The notes beneath the pieces were generated by a model that worked only from the letters and a program-made list of their open reading frames with translations, was not told the origin of the DNA and did not search any database. Positions 44,193 to 51,610 of a stretch of DNA of 61,849 nucleotides are shown here, in pieces. The stretch spans positions 1 through 61,849 of the IMG/VR virus record IMGVR_UViG_3300037367_000013; one strand, given 5' to 3'. Positions within the stretch are counted from its first letter, which is position 1; each line of letters begins with the position of its first letter. Position numbers and translations under genes: made by a program. Source of the stretch: a virus.

Positions 44193-44350
44193 TGTTGCTA
44201 TTGATTGTAATTTTGGTGATCATTCTTTTGGGCGGCGTGAGCGGTTTTGGTCCAGGTGGGTATGGTTACGGCTACGGACATGGCGGGATTGGGATTGTTG
44301 GAATACTCCTGATTATTCTTGTGGTGCTTGCACTCACTGGTAGGATTTAA
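44189..44350 (+). CDS. DUF3309-like small membrane protein
   Basis: 53 residues: hydrophobic helix (MMLLLIVILVIILLGGVSGF), Gly/Tyr-rich loop (GPGGYGYGYGHGG) and second helix ending LTGRI. This two-helix Gly-loop layout with terminal GRI matches the DUF3309 family of alphaproteobacteria. Function of the family is unknown; in a phage lysis block it might affect the membrane. Confidence 0.65.
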   Translation: MMLLLIVILVIILLGGVSGFGPGGYGYGYGHGGIGIVGILLIILVVLALTGRI

Positions 44351-44353
44351 TCC

Positions 44354-44611
44354 GTGAGCGAAATCGCAACCGGACTCTCGCTCGCTGCCGCCATATCACT
44401 TCTTCTGATTTGGGGAATTGTCTTTTGGTTCGTGTGCCCATGGATCGGAATGACAGAGCGAGCCACGCTAATTGTGCGGGCGCTCATCGTTGTAATAACG
44501 GCTTCCTACATTCTCCATGACATCGTTGCTACTTATCCCGCAAGTTCAGCGCCATACCGCCCGCTGGATTCACCTGCGCCGCCGAGCATCATGGCCCCGG
44601 AGCGGCGATAA
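44354..44611 (+). CDS. Small two-TM membrane protein
   Basis: 85 residues, GTG start. Hydrophobic helices LSLAAAISLLLIWGIVFWFV and ATLIVRALIVVITASYILHD with a short loop, then a Pro-rich tail. Similar in layout to holins; unrecognised. Confidence 0.5.
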   Translation: MSEIATGLSLAAAISLLLIWGIVFWFVCPWIGMTERATLIVRALIVVITASYILHDIVATYPASSAPYRPLDSPAPPSIMAPERR

Positions 44612-44612
44612 C

Positions 44613-45026
44613 ATGAGAATTGATCTTCACTTACACGCCGATCCTGATTCCGAGGTCTTAACCAGACTCGACGTGATAATCCGCAAACTTGACCTCATTC
44701 TGGAACGAGAGACAAACATCATGTCAGTACAAGCCGATATCGCCGCTGCACTAGCGCAGCTAACGACAGACGTTGCCGCACAGACTACCGTGGAAGCAAG
44801 CGTTGTGACTTTCATCGAAGGGCTACAGGCGCAAATCACGGCGCTTGCGGCGCAGACTACCGATACCACGACTGCTGCTGCCCTTACCGCACTCGACAGC
44901 CAGCTCAACACCAATACCGCAGGGCTGACGGCGGCTATCGTGGTCAATACGCCTGCGCCAGTTGCGGGGGCTGCGCCTATTACGCCGGCTGCTGCCAAGG
45001 CTAGTGCAACGGCGGCTACCCAATAG
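44613..45026 (+). CDS. Ala/Thr-rich coiled-coil protein
   Basis: 137 residues from ATG 44613 near the end of the rightward operon. N-terminal RIDLHLHADPDSEVLTRLDV then a helical Ala/Thr/Gln-rich repeat (ADIAAALAQLTTDVAAQTTV). The longer ORF from 44517 overlaps the previous gene. Last gene before the terminator. Confidence 0.5.
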   Translation: MRIDLHLHADPDSEVLTRLDVIIRKLDLILERETNIMSVQADIAAALAQLTTDVAAQTTVEASVVTFIEGLQAQITALAAQTTDTTTAAALTALDSQLNTNTAGLTAAIVVNTPAPVAGAAPITPAAAKASATAATQ

Positions 45027-45084
45027 GGCACTCAGCCCTTACGCCAAGCCGTCCCTGACACTGGACGGTGATTCCCCCAACTTA

Positions 45085-45116
45085 GGCGGCAGGCTTAACG
45101 GCTTGCCGCCTTTTTT
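45085..45116 (+). terminator. Rho-independent terminator of the rightward late operon
   Basis: GGCGGCA (45085-45091) pairs with TGCCGCC (45104-45110), extended by three or four further pairs, followed directly by six T (45111-45116) and a TGTTTT. It ends the rightward arm between convergent operons. Confidence 0.9.
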
Positions 45117-45182
45117 GTTTTGCACCATATTCGCTTATCACAGAACAAAGTGCCGCCCCCGTTGCCGAGGGCGGCGATCTCG

Positions 45183-45419
45183 CTACCTAGTGCGGTTTGG
45201 CACCCCAAGTGTGTCATTGTTAATTACGTTCTCCAAGGCCACACAAACCGCCGCCGGTTCGCGTCGCTCCCGCTCACACCATAGGACAACATGGGTGTCG
45301 TTGGGGCCATCGATCACAACGCCGGTCCATTCCTTCGCCGGGTTCTTATTGCGGACGTCAGCAATCTCGTAGCCAGTGGTCTTGAACCGTATGATGTCCC
45401 CGTTCTCCATCTCGATCAT
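45183..45419 (-). CDS. Small hypothetical protein, end of the leftward operon
   Basis: 78 residues starting MIEMENGDIIRFKTTGYEIA, chosen because GGAGG lies 6-10 bases upstream; the longer frame from 45458 has no ribosome site. Beta-barrel-like composition (Sm/SH3-style short barrel). Last gene before the convergent terminator. Confidence 0.6.
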   Translation of the reverse strand: MIEMENGDIIRFKTTGYEIADVRNKNPAKEWTGVVIDGPNDTHVVLWCERERREPAAVCVALENVINNDTLGVPNRTR

Positions 45420-45547
45420 GATAACCTCCGTTGTTGATCGACGGAGACAGTGTAGCAAGTGGGGTCCGCGCTTTTCGGCGTTTCAACAAATCCGCTCACG
45501 CCACGCTTGAACAACTTGCGCGTTTCGACCGACTTGACTTTAGGCAT
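45416..45547 (-). CDS. Small basic protein
   Basis: 43 residues (MPKVKSVETRKLFKRGVSGF and on to DPTCYTVSVDQ). Overlaps the next gene's start. A longer version starting at 45616 is open but lower quality. Confidence 0.4.
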   Translation of the reverse strand: MPKVKSVETRKLFKRGVSGFVETPKSADPTCYTVSVDQQRRLS

Positions 45548-45625
45548 AACGCGGACTTCTCGCGCGCGAGCAAATAAAGTCGGCGACGGAAGTGTCGATG
45601 ACATCGAAGCCACCAAAGCAGAAAA

Positions 45626-45793
45626 TTATTTTTCTGCCGAAATTTTAATATCGTGATCGCGCGCCCAATCTAAGGCGGCGCGAATGTCCTCTGGACTTAG
45701 TGTGTGCGAGCTATTCGAGCGGTGGCGTTGGCAGGCGTCCACGTCTTCGACGGACGTGTGGTTCTTCATGCAGGTCAAACAAAACCATTTCAT
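45626..45793 (-). CDS. Small Cys-rich protein
   Basis: 55 residues starting MKWFCLTCMKNHTSVEDVDA. Cys5-x2-Cys8 and Cys21/His24 suggest zinc binding; the C-terminal half is a helix (LSPEDIRAALDWARDHDIKI). ATGA overlap with the gene upstream in the operon. Confidence 0.55.
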   Translation of the reverse strand: MKWFCLTCMKNHTSVEDVDACQRHRSNSSHTLSPEDIRAALDWARDHDIKISAEK

Positions 45794-46167
45794 ACATTCT
45801 CTCCTAACTGCTCATTATTGCGGACGGCAGCGCGAGCTTCTAGCCATATTTCGCCCTCGGGCGTCTTGGTGCCAATCCCGCGATCAAGATAGCTGTAGTC
45901 GTGGCTGCAAACGAGTTTGGCGAGCGCCGCCCGCAGCCGCTCGATCTCGGCGTCTGCTTTCTTTGAAAGCGCCAGCATGTTTTGCATCGCACTTTCCGCC
46001 ACATCGACGCGCCCCAATAGCCATACGCATAAATCGGCGTGGTCGGGCCATGTCAGGCTCTTTCCGGTAGCGCCCTGCCAGCGCTTAATGGCGCGCTGAT
46101 CGGCCTGCCAGCGCAGGTCAAAACCGGCTTCGAGCTCCTCCAATTGCGTATCCAAAGATCGCTCCAT
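45790..46167 (-). CDS. Helical hypothetical protein
   Basis: 125 residues. RAIKRWQGATGKSLTWPDHA and ADLCVWLLGRVDVAESAMQN then a coiled coil (LSKKADAEIERLRAALAKLV). No enzymatic motif. Typical accessory protein of the leftward operon. Confidence 0.55.
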   Translation of the reverse strand: MERSLDTQLEELEAGFDLRWQADQRAIKRWQGATGKSLTWPDHADLCVWLLGRVDVAESAMQNMLALSKKADAEIERLRAALAKLVCSHDYSYLDRGIGTKTPEGEIWLEARAAVRNNEQLGENV

Positions 46168-46169
46168 AA

Positions 46170-46379
46170 TCAGGTATTAGCTGAGAACTTTCTGCGCGGA
46201 TAGACATACTCGTTGCGCACTTTCATCCAGCACTCAGGGCAAAGATCGTAGTTTTGATCTGGCGACAGTCCCATATTGTCAGACGCGCCGCTAATGTTTA
46301 TGCGTGCCCAACTATAGATGCCGCTTCCTTTCGCGCCGCAGGAGTCACAGGTCAATTCGATGGTGTGCTTTGTGGTCAT
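46170..46379 (-). CDS. Zinc-ribbon protein
   Basis: 69 residues. ELTCDSCGAKGSG and YDLCPECWMKVRNEY give two CxxC pairs, a zinc ribbon of the kind found in small phage nucleic-acid-binding proteins. Function unknown. Confidence 0.6.
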   Translation of the reverse strand: MTTKHTIELTCDSCGAKGSGIYSWARINISGASDNMGLSPDQNYDLCPECWMKVRNEYVYPRRKFSANT

Positions 46380-46397
46380 GTCTAACCCTATGTGATG

Positions 46398-46796
46398 TTA
46401 TCGTTCGATCCAATAGCCACCGCGCAACACCGCCTTCGCTGGCGGCGGCGTAAGTGGGACAGGTCGCGCCAAATTGTTCCTCTCGAAACGCTTTCTGATC
46501 TTGGTAGCGATGTGGGCAACATAGCTAGGCAGTATTTCGCCGGTCAGCAAAAAATGCCGATATTCGTCGCCGGTCATGTCATTCTTGGCATCGTTACATC
46601 CAGCACAACTTAGAACGAGATTGTGCGTCTTAAGCGACCCGCCTCTGCACTTCGGCATATCGTGGTCGATAGAAGCGTTCGACGGATGGGGAACCCCGTT
46701 CCCGGCGATAATTGTTTTGCTGCAATAGCTGCATCGCCGATCTTCCGGGGCGGTGCCAGCCAGCCAGTTATTTGCTTTTTTGCTACCGGGAGTCAT
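46398..46796 (-). CDS. HNH endonuclease
   Basis: 132 residues. RCSYCSKTI (zinc pair), ASIDHDMPKCRGGSLKTHNL (His-containing core) and CAGCNDAKNDMTG make a compact HNH nuclease. N-terminus is short, so no separate DNA-recognition domain. In leftward early genes such enzymes may be homing or packaging-associated. Confidence 0.8.
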   Translation of the reverse strand: MTPGSKKANNWLAGTAPEDRRCSYCSKTIIAGNGVPHPSNASIDHDMPKCRGGSLKTHNLVLSCAGCNDAKNDMTGDEYRHFLLTGEILPSYVAHIATKIRKRFERNNLARPVPLTPPPAKAVLRGGYWIER

Positions 46797-47011
46797 TTGT
46801 TCCTGAACGACGTATTAGAATTTTCCTGGCATCGTTCTTTTACAAGCATCGACCCGCGCGACATTGCATCAGCGACGGCGAAGCGACTACGCGGATCGTC
46901 TTGTATGTCATTGACCACCACGGATAGGCTGCCGTCCCATTCCTCACAGACGGTCACGGTATAAATCACCGGAGGACGTTTGGTGGCGAGGCTAATGATT
47001 TTATCGGTCAT
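46793..47011 (-). CDS. Small hypothetical protein
   Basis: 72 residues, beta-rich (IYTVTVCEEWDGSLSVVVND) followed by a helix. ATGA overlap with the HNH gene. No motif recognised. Confidence 0.5.
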   Translation of the reverse strand: MTDKIISLATKRPPVIYTVTVCEEWDGSLSVVVNDIQDDPRSRFAVADAMSRGSMLVKERCQENSNTSFRNK

Positions 47012-47017
47012 GTGATA

Positions 47018-47185
47018 TTAGTTTTGCGTTTTGGTTTTGCGGTTTGGTTTTGGCAGCTTTTTCTTCCTCCAAGTTTTCCCATTGTCATTGCTGCTATAAA
47101 CGTAACCGCCCATTATGCAGACTTCCTTTTCCCGGTTTTTGGATACAACCGAAATCGGCCATTCACGCAGTTTTGGTTTATTCAT
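47018..47185 (-). CDS. Small phage gene whose 5' region is split by an IS
   Basis: 55 residues starting MNKPKLREWPISVVSKNREK. Its ATG (47183-47185) lies inside the 9-base target duplication; the IS begins 4 bases upstream. Removing the IS restores the sequence AATAGGGGACGAAATGAAT with its ribosome site (now at 48995-49003). Thus the protein is intact but has lost its original ribosome site and possibly its transcript. Confidence 0.65.
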   Translation of the reverse strand: MNKPKLREWPISVVSKNREKEVCIMGGYVYSSNDNGKTWRKKKLPKPNRKTKTQN

Positions 47186-47188
47186 TTC
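47180..47188. repeat. Target-site duplication, left copy
   Basis: ATTCATTTC occurs here and at 48987-48995. IS1595-family elements usually make 8-bp duplications, so one base of the nine may be chance. Confidence 0.75.
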
Positions 47189-47302
47189 ATGCTTATCCGG
47201 TTGCGTCCCACGCATACCTCCCGCTGTACCTATGCAATCTATCCGGTTGTCTCCCACAACGCCCCGTGCCATATTGAAGGCATAGGCAGATAGGAGATAC
47301 CG

Positions 47303-47659
47303 ATGTTCCGACCCGACCAAATCGACCAAGCATGGGCCACTTTGAAGATCGAAGTCGTCCATGCGCCATGGACTGGCAGCATCAAGCCTTGGGAACTTTA
47401 CGGCGTGTTTACCTTCCCGCACCGCAGCCGGGTTCATTGGGGGAGCTTCAAGACCGAAGCCGCCGCTAACAAGAAGGCCGAGGCACTGCGCAAGAAATAC
47501 CCCCAAGCCGCAGCGGGCCAAACCGAAGCCGTGTTTGAACAGGGCTATGACATCGACCGCGCCTATGCCGAGGCCGACCTTCACGCCGCCGGAAGCGATG
47601 CTTGGCACTACTGGATGGACGAAGCCAAGCGCCTCGAAAAACTGCATCGGGAGGGCTAA
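47303..47659 (+). CDS. IS passenger protein A
   Basis: 118 residues. Starts MFRPDQIDQAWATLKIEVVH, with a Lys/Ala/Glu-rich helix (FKTEAAANKKAEALRKKYPQ) and a helical end. SD AGGAGA precedes the ATG. IS1595-family elements often carry unrelated passenger genes. Function unknown; no signal peptide. Confidence 0.55.
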   Translation: MFRPDQIDQAWATLKIEVVHAPWTGSIKPWELYGVFTFPHRSRVHWGSFKTEAAANKKAEALRKKYPQAAAGQTEAVFEQGYDIDRAYAEADLHAAGSDAWHYWMDEAKRLEKLHREG

Positions 47660-47662
47660 GTC

Positions 47663-47926
47663 ATGGGCAAGCCCTTCTATTGCACGGCCGCCAGCCTTGG
47701 CGACGGCAACCGCTACTGCACTTGTTGCGAACGCGACTTGAGCGGCCATGCGGTGAGAATGCTGGAATTGGACCAGCGGACCTACACCTATCATGACCTT
47801 GGCGGCGTTCCTGCCGACAGGTCGCAGGGATGGTTCCCGTTCGGCCTCAAGTGCGCCAAGCGCAAAATTGCCGAACACGCGCTCAAGGTTAGCGACGAAA
47901 TTCAACTTGCGAAGCAGGGGGCGTAA
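47663..47926 (+). CDS. IS passenger protein B (zinc-binding)
   Basis: 87 residues with CTCCERDLSGHAVRMLE (zinc pair) and a later CAKRKI; second half helical. It starts 4 bases after the first passenger and abuts the transposase start (TAA/ATG). Possibly part of an element-specific cargo pair. Confidence 0.55.
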   Translation: MGKPFYCTAASLGDGNRYCTCCERDLSGHAVRMLELDQRTYTYHDLGGVPADRSQGWFPFGLKCAKRKIAEHALKVSDEIQLAKQGA

Positions 47927-48976
47927 ATGTCCCCCGCCATCCCCGACGTTCACAAATGGGAAAACCTGCCCTTCCCGCGCTCGTTGCCGCAGTTCCAAAA
48001 GCTGTTCCCGAACAACGAGGCGTGCGCCCGTTACCTTGAAGGCGCACGCTGGCCCAAGGGCTTTGAATGCTCGCATTGCCACGAAAAGGCCGAGCCGTTC
48101 CGCTTTGAAGCCCGGCCCGGCGTGCTCCGCTGCCGGAAATGCCGCAAGGATACGTCCCTGACCGCCGACACTGTTATGGAGCGCACGCATACGCCCCTGA
48201 CAACGTGGTTTTGGGCGGCTTACCTCATGTCCAGTTTTACGGACGGGTTTTCCGCCGTTCAATTCCAACGCCAGCTTGGCCTTAGCCGGTACGAGACGGC
48301 CTACCAGATTATGCACAAGCTCCGCGCTGGCATGGTCCGCAAGGATCGCGACCCTATTGGCGGTAACTTGGCGCGCGGCGATCACGTCGAGGTTGACGAA
48401 ACCTACATCGGCGGGGCGACACGCGGCGAAGGCAAAGGCCCACATGCCGACGACAAGAGCATCGTGGTTGCCGCCGTCGAGGTTCGCCAGCGGCCCGCCA
48501 AGAAAGGCGATAGGCCGACCCGGCGCGGCGGTCGATACGCTGGCCGACTCCGCATTGAGGTAGTGCCCGACCGCACCGCCAAGGCTCTGTGCGGCTTTGT
48601 GGAGGCCGCTGTCCAGCCGGGAGCAATCGTCATCACCGATGCTGCCCCGAGTTATCACGGCCTCGAAAAGCTCGGCTACGCCCACTTGCCGGTCGTCGAA
48701 GCCAACGACCCGAAGATCGCCGAAGAATACCTGCCGATCATTCACCTTGTTTTTAGCAACCTCAAAAGCTGGCTGCGCGGGTGCCATCACGGCGTCAGTC
48801 CGCAGCACCTTCAAGCCTACCTGAACGAATATGCCTTCCGCTTTAACCGCCGCTTCTACCCGTTCAACGCCTTCCGCTCTTTGCTCGGCATCGGCGCGAA
48901 CGGCGAAAGCCCGACCTATGACGGGCTTTATAGCGGCGAGTGGAAACACCCTACTGTTAGCAGTCATGGGAGCTAA
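47927..48976 (+). CDS. IS1595-family transposase
   Basis: 349 residues. N-terminal zinc ribbon (FECSHCHEKAEPFRFE ... LRCRKC), then the catalytic core: VEVDETYIGG (first Asp), VITDAAPSYH (second Asp), and FSNLKSWLRGCHHGV giving the Asp-Asp-Asn-Lys pattern of IS1595/ISXO2 members in place of a final Glu. C-terminus YLNEYAFRFNRR is also typical. Complete and apparently active. Confidence 0.92.
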   Translation: MSPAIPDVHKWENLPFPRSLPQFQKLFPNNEACARYLEGARWPKGFECSHCHEKAEPFRFEARPGVLRCRKCRKDTSLTADTVMERTHTPLTTWFWAAYLMSSFTDGFSAVQFQRQLGLSRYETAYQIMHKLRAGMVRKDRDPIGGNLARGDHVEVDETYIGGATRGEGKGPHADDKSIVVAAVEVRQRPAKKGDRPTRRGGRYAGRLRIEVVPDRTAKALCGFVEAAVQPGAIVITDAAPSYHGLEKLGYAHLPVVEANDPKIAEEYLPIIHLVFSNLKSWLRGCHHGVSPQHLQAYLNEYAFRFNRRFYPFNAFRSLLGIGANGESPTYDGLYSGEWKHPTVSSHGS

Positions 48977-48986
48977 CCGGATAAGC

Positions 48987-48995
48987 ATTCATTTC
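48987..48995. repeat. Target-site duplication, right copy
   Basis: Second copy of ATTCATTTC, including a duplicate start codon read leftward (48990-48992) that now runs into the IS end and gives only an 11-residue peptide (MNAYPVSSHDC). Confidence 0.75.
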
Positions 48996-49000
48996 GTCCC

Positions 49001-49183
49001 CTATTGTGATGTTAGCGAGATTGCTGTAAGCGCACCTACGCACGCCGAAAGAGTTTCCAACCAAACGTGCTTTTGCCATAGGAGAATGCCCTGACCGATC
49101 ATCAGGCCAGTGCCGAGCCCCATTACATAGATTCCAAGTCGCTGCATCTTGGTTTGATCTTCGGTCAGTTTTTCGTTTGGCAT
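49001..49183 (-). CDS. Small membrane protein
   Basis: 60 residues, with LGIYVMGLGTGLMIGQGILL and a second hydrophobic helix at the C-terminus. Its TAG stop is directly followed by GGGGACGAA, the ribosome site for the gene now at 47018, so the IS separated two neighbouring genes. Confidence 0.6.
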   Translation of the reverse strand: MPNEKLTEDQTKMQRLGIYVMGLGTGLMIGQGILLWQKHVWLETLSACVGALTAISLTSQ

Positions 49184-49197
49184 ATGTTATCACTTTT

Positions 49198-49419
49198 CTA
49201 CTGATTAGTAACAGATTTGAGTTCAGCAGGTTCTTTAGGCCCGAAATCCTCGCGTGTACCTTCGGCTCCGTCGTGCATGTAGCTCTCAAAGAAAACCGTT
49301 GCCGACCAAATCATCGGAGCCACACCTTCATCGCTGCGCTCATTGCGCCCGGACATGAGAAGGGCGGCCATCTTGCAAGCTTGCCAGCGAATCCAGAAGT
49401 ATTTGATGCCCTTAAACAT
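49198..49419 (-). CDS. Small hypothetical protein
   Basis: 73 residues starting MFKGIKYFWIRWQACKMAAL, a basic hydrophobic start, then MIWSATVFFESYMHDGAEGT. Perhaps membrane associated. No family. Confidence 0.5.
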   Translation of the reverse strand: MFKGIKYFWIRWQACKMAALLMSGRNERSDEGVAPMIWSATVFFESYMHDGAEGTREDFGPKEPAELKSVTNQ

Positions 49420-49436
49420 GGTTCACTTTCGACACG

Positions 49437-49754
49437 TTATTGCGTGATTTCGCCGTTGGTGATCCGACCGTGCCAGTGGCCTTCGATTTTTACACTCGGA
49501 TTAAGCGTCAACGTCTCGAATGTGTCGCCGCTTCGGGTATGCCAGTCAGCGTCTGGCTGCGGGAATTTGGCCGCATAGCCCTTCGGGTCAATAGGCGGTT
49601 TGAAGCTGACCGCGATCCGGTTGCTGCAATGAGGGCATAGAAACGAAACCCCAGTATAGAAAGGCGTCCAAGTAACTTTTCCCGTCCACAACGGCTCCGG
49701 TTCGACAAAGTTGAGCGGGTAAACCCAATGTGGTGATCGTTCTGTTAGGCGCAT
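49437..49754 (-). CDS. DUF6527-like small zinc protein
   Basis: 105 residues. FLCPHCSNRIAVSFKPPIDP (zinc pair), and the C-terminal TLTLNPSVKIEGHWHGRITN GEI (leading Thr-Leu, Pro-Ser-Val, His, Asn-Gly-Glu-Ile) fits DUF6527 proteins found in phages and accessory regions. Function unknown. Confidence 0.55.
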   Translation of the reverse strand: MRLTERSPHWVYPLNFVEPEPLWTGKVTWTPFYTGVSFLCPHCSNRIAVSFKPPIDPKGYAAKFPQPDADWHTRSGDTFETLTLNPSVKIEGHWHGRITNGEITQ

Positions 49755-49763
49755 GATGGCCCC

Positions 49764-49946
49764 TCAATCCATCGGCATCGGCGTTCCGTGCGGCCATCCG
49801 GTCGCCCAGAAGATCGGCCACGCGGCGGCGCGGGCGAGCGCCAGTCCAGGCGTGACCATTTGCAAGAACACGATGTGGAAAGCGAACACCGCGACAAAGC
49901 CAGTCGCGTAGATCGCGCACAAGGTCGCAAGAATCGTCGTTCTCAT
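49764..49946 (-). CDS. Small membrane protein
   Basis: 60 residues, almost all hydrophobic: ILATLCAIYATGFVAVFAFH and LALARAAAWPIFWATGWPHG. Two probable TM helices. Overlaps neighbours by ATGA. Unknown role. Confidence 0.6.
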   Translation of the reverse strand: MRTTILATLCAIYATGFVAVFAFHIVFLQMVTPGLALARAAAWPIFWATGWPHGTPMPMD

Positions 49947-50167
49947 GACGTGAACGCTGCCCGGAAAGCGATGCCGATTGCCTCTGACGAAACGCGGCTG
50001 TCTTTCGCTTTTTCGATTAGGTCGAGCAGATCGTTATAATAATTGCATGCCGCGCAGATGTCCTTAGCGCGCATTCCCGCCAACATTCCTGCCGTTGGAT
50101 CATCTTCGTGTCGGATGATGCCCGGACGCTGCGGATCGATAAACATCTTCGGCAGTTTTTCGCTCAT
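49943..50167 (-). CDS. Small hypothetical protein
   Basis: 74 residues starting MSEKLPKMFIDPQRPGIIRH with GGAG upstream, so the long frame to 50317 is rejected. Then DICAACNYYNDLLDLIEKAK (single Cys pair) and a helical end. No named family. Confidence 0.55.
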   Translation of the reverse strand: MSEKLPKMFIDPQRPGIIRHEDDPTAGMLAGMRAKDICAACNYYNDLLDLIEKAKDSRVSSEAIGIAFRAAFTS

Positions 50168-50178
50168 GATTTTGTCTC

Positions 50179-50295
50179 CTACCTGACGCATAGTGGACCG
50201 CCTTGCAGGACTATCCGACGCTTTGCCCTGCAAGGCATCCGGTACCACTTTGCGGCTCGTAAACCCAGGTCTAGGCTCGTCGGCGCAAAGCTCAT
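50179..50295 (-). CDS. Possible small basic protein
   Basis: 38 residues starting MSFAPTSLDLGLRAAKWYRM, fitting the only frame without stops in the gap between two genes. Ribosome site is weak. Could be non-coding. Confidence 0.3.
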   Translation of the reverse strand: MSFAPTSLDLGLRAAKWYRMPCRAKRRIVLQGGPLCVR

Positions 50296-50336
50296 ATCTC
50301 AATCGCCGCCCTAACACGAATTTTCATTACGGATGC

Positions 50337-50501
50337 TCAACGCGCGGCGTCTTGAAGAACAAAGCGAATGCGGGGCCACGCTACGGCCAGCGCGTATTGC
50401 ATGAACTGAGCATGTTCCGGTGATCCTGCAGGATGGATTTTTTCGGCGCGGCACAAACTTTCAAGCAAGCGCCCGGCTTCCGCTTTCCCAATGTCGCTCA
50501 T
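50337..50501 (-). CDS. Small helical protein
   Basis: 54 residues (MSDIGKAEAGRLLESLCRAE ...) with an excellent ribosome site (CAGGAGGTAGG). Helical, with Trp/Arg near the C-terminus. Otherwise this 200-base gap would be empty. Confidence 0.6.
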   Translation of the reverse strand: MSDIGKAEAGRLLESLCRAEKIHPAGSPEHAQFMQYALAVAWPRIRFVLQDAAR

Positions 50502-50516
50502 TTTCCTACCTCCTGT

Positions 50517-50753
50517 TTAGCGTGGAACGATCTTGAAGCCGCGTTCCTCAATCTCCGCGACCAGCCCGTTGCCAAAATCCTCAAGCATCTGCCGCTCAAA
50601 CTCAGTTGGCGTATAGTCGGGATCGCGAAGCTCATATTCGGCGCTGTACTCATGAACAATCGAGCCCACACGCTCGATGGTGTGTCGCCGTATCTTTATG
50701 GGCATTCGCTCGATCACCTTCGACCATCGCCCGAAAAAACTCTCGGCCATCAT
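50517..50753 (-). CDS. Small hypothetical protein
   Basis: 78 residues, starting MMAESFFGRWSKVIERMPIK, ending IEERGFKIVPR. The last motif (EERGFKIV) is shared with the protein at 60442, suggesting a common short domain. GGAGACA precedes the ATG. Confidence 0.55.
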   Translation of the reverse strand: MMAESFFGRWSKVIERMPIKIRRHTIERVGSIVHEYSAEYELRDPDYTPTEFERQMLEDFGNGLVAEIEERGFKIVPR

Positions 50754-50763
50754 TGTCTCCCCA

Positions 50764-51225
50764 TTAAAGACCGCCCGGCGCTCGGGTCGGCTTCTTTTCG
50801 GTCATCGCGGCTTTTTTCTCATTCCACTCCCGGCGCTGAACGATCTCCACCAACGCGGTGTCGAACTCGCCGCGGTGTGCTTCGATTAAGCCGCTTATGA
50901 CCGTCAATTCGTCCCGAAGCAGACACCCGCGATCTTCGCGGCCGTGCGAGTAATAGTGATTGCCGCGCTCCCATTCGATCTCGCGCTGCATCGCCAACCG
51001 CGGATCATCCTGCCACCGTCCCCACCGCCGGGCCGTGTCGGCGCAGGTCATGCAGGTCAGCATTGCCATCCGCTGCCGGCCAAGGTCCTTCTCGCGCTTG
51101 AAAAACTCGTCTCGCGTGAGCGTCTTGACCTTCGAGGCATCATAGCCGCATTCGGTGATGGCCGGATCATTCGGTGATCGCCACGGCAGGCGCGGGCGGA
51201 GAATGTGATCGACGGGTTCTTTCAT
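50764..51225 (-). CDS. Hypothetical protein
   Basis: 153 residues from MKEPVDHILRPRLPWRSPND; this start overlaps the stop of the upstream gene (ATGA). It has MLTCMTCADTARRWGRWQDD (zinc pair), EIEWERGNHYYSHGREDRGC and a basic helical end. Looks like a conserved accessory protein of rhizobial phages; no function. Confidence 0.55.
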   Translation of the reverse strand: MKEPVDHILRPRLPWRSPNDPAITECGYDASKVKTLTRDEFFKREKDLGRQRMAMLTCMTCADTARRWGRWQDDPRLAMQREIEWERGNHYYSHGREDRGCLLRDELTVISGLIEAHRGEFDTALVEIVQRREWNEKKAAMTEKKPTRAPGGL

Positions 51226-51347
51226 AGGTAGCGCCCCAAAAACCCTAGCGCGAAAAGGAACGCTGCCCCTATAGCAATGCAAATCGCAAGCGAGCGTTCA
51301 CAGGTGCATGGCTCGTGGGGCCAATAACATTTGAGCGGATGGCGCAC
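51222..51347 (-). CDS. Small membrane protein with Cys-rich start
   Basis: 41 residues, GTG start after AGGA. RHPLKCYWPHEPCTCERSLA then a hydrophobic helix (ICIAIGAAFLFALGFLGRYL). The stop overlaps the next start. Too short for most gene finders but well supported. Confidence 0.6.
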   Translation of the reverse strand: MRHPLKCYWPHEPCTCERSLAICIAIGAAFLFALGFLGRYL

Positions 51348-51356
51348 GGTTTTGTC

Positions 51357-51389
51357 CTATTGCCGCGAATTAAATTCGATGTTGCTCAT
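51357..51389 (-). CDS. Ten-residue coupled micro-ORF
   Basis: MSNIEFNSRQ. Its ATG overlaps the stop of the upstream membrane-protein gene (ATGA), a GGGAG lies in that gene's end, and its TAG begins the AGGA site of the next gene. It could serve only to couple translation of its neighbours. Confidence 0.3.
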   Translation of the reverse strand: MSNIEFNSRQ

Positions 51390-51580
51390 TTTACTCCCGC
51401 GCGCATTCGCGATTTCTTGATGGCAACACACACAAACATTGGCACAATAAATATCTGGAACAGCATCATGAAGGGGAGCGCCACGATTGGACCGTCCATC
51501 ACCAGCATAACGCCCGCGACGATCATCGTGCCAATGCACAAAACTGTTGACCCGTAGAACAGCGCGTCCAGAATTTTCAT
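51386..51580 (-). CDS. Small two-TM membrane protein
   Basis: 64 residues with STVLCIGTMIVAGVMLVMDG and ALPFMMLFQIFIVPMFVCVA. Basic C-terminus. Preceded by CAATAGGGTCAAACGAC. Unknown role. Confidence 0.6.
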   Translation of the reverse strand: MKILDALFYGSTVLCIGTMIVAGVMLVMDGPIVALPFMMLFQIFIVPMFVCVAIKKSRMRAGVK

Positions 51581-51610
51581 GTCGTTTGACCCTATTGCCG
51601 CGTTAGAGGA

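Larger units (their letters stand above)
47189..48986. mobile_element. IS1595-family insertion sequence with passenger genes
   Basis: About 1.8 kb. Terminal inverted repeats: ATGCTTATCCGGTT.. at 47189-47210 against its complement at 48967-48988 (19 of 22 match). A second subterminal copy TATCCGGTTGTCTCCCAC lies at 47240-47257. Three rightward ORFs: two passengers and a transposase. GC is visibly higher than in the phage. Ends are uncertain by 1-2 bases. Confidence 0.85.

Noticed and set aside
47018-48988. 656-residue leftward ORF over the insertion sequence
   Set aside because: It is the antisense shadow of the transposase and passengers, with low-complexity Ala/Gly/Arg composition; only its last 55 residues (47018-47185) are a real gene.
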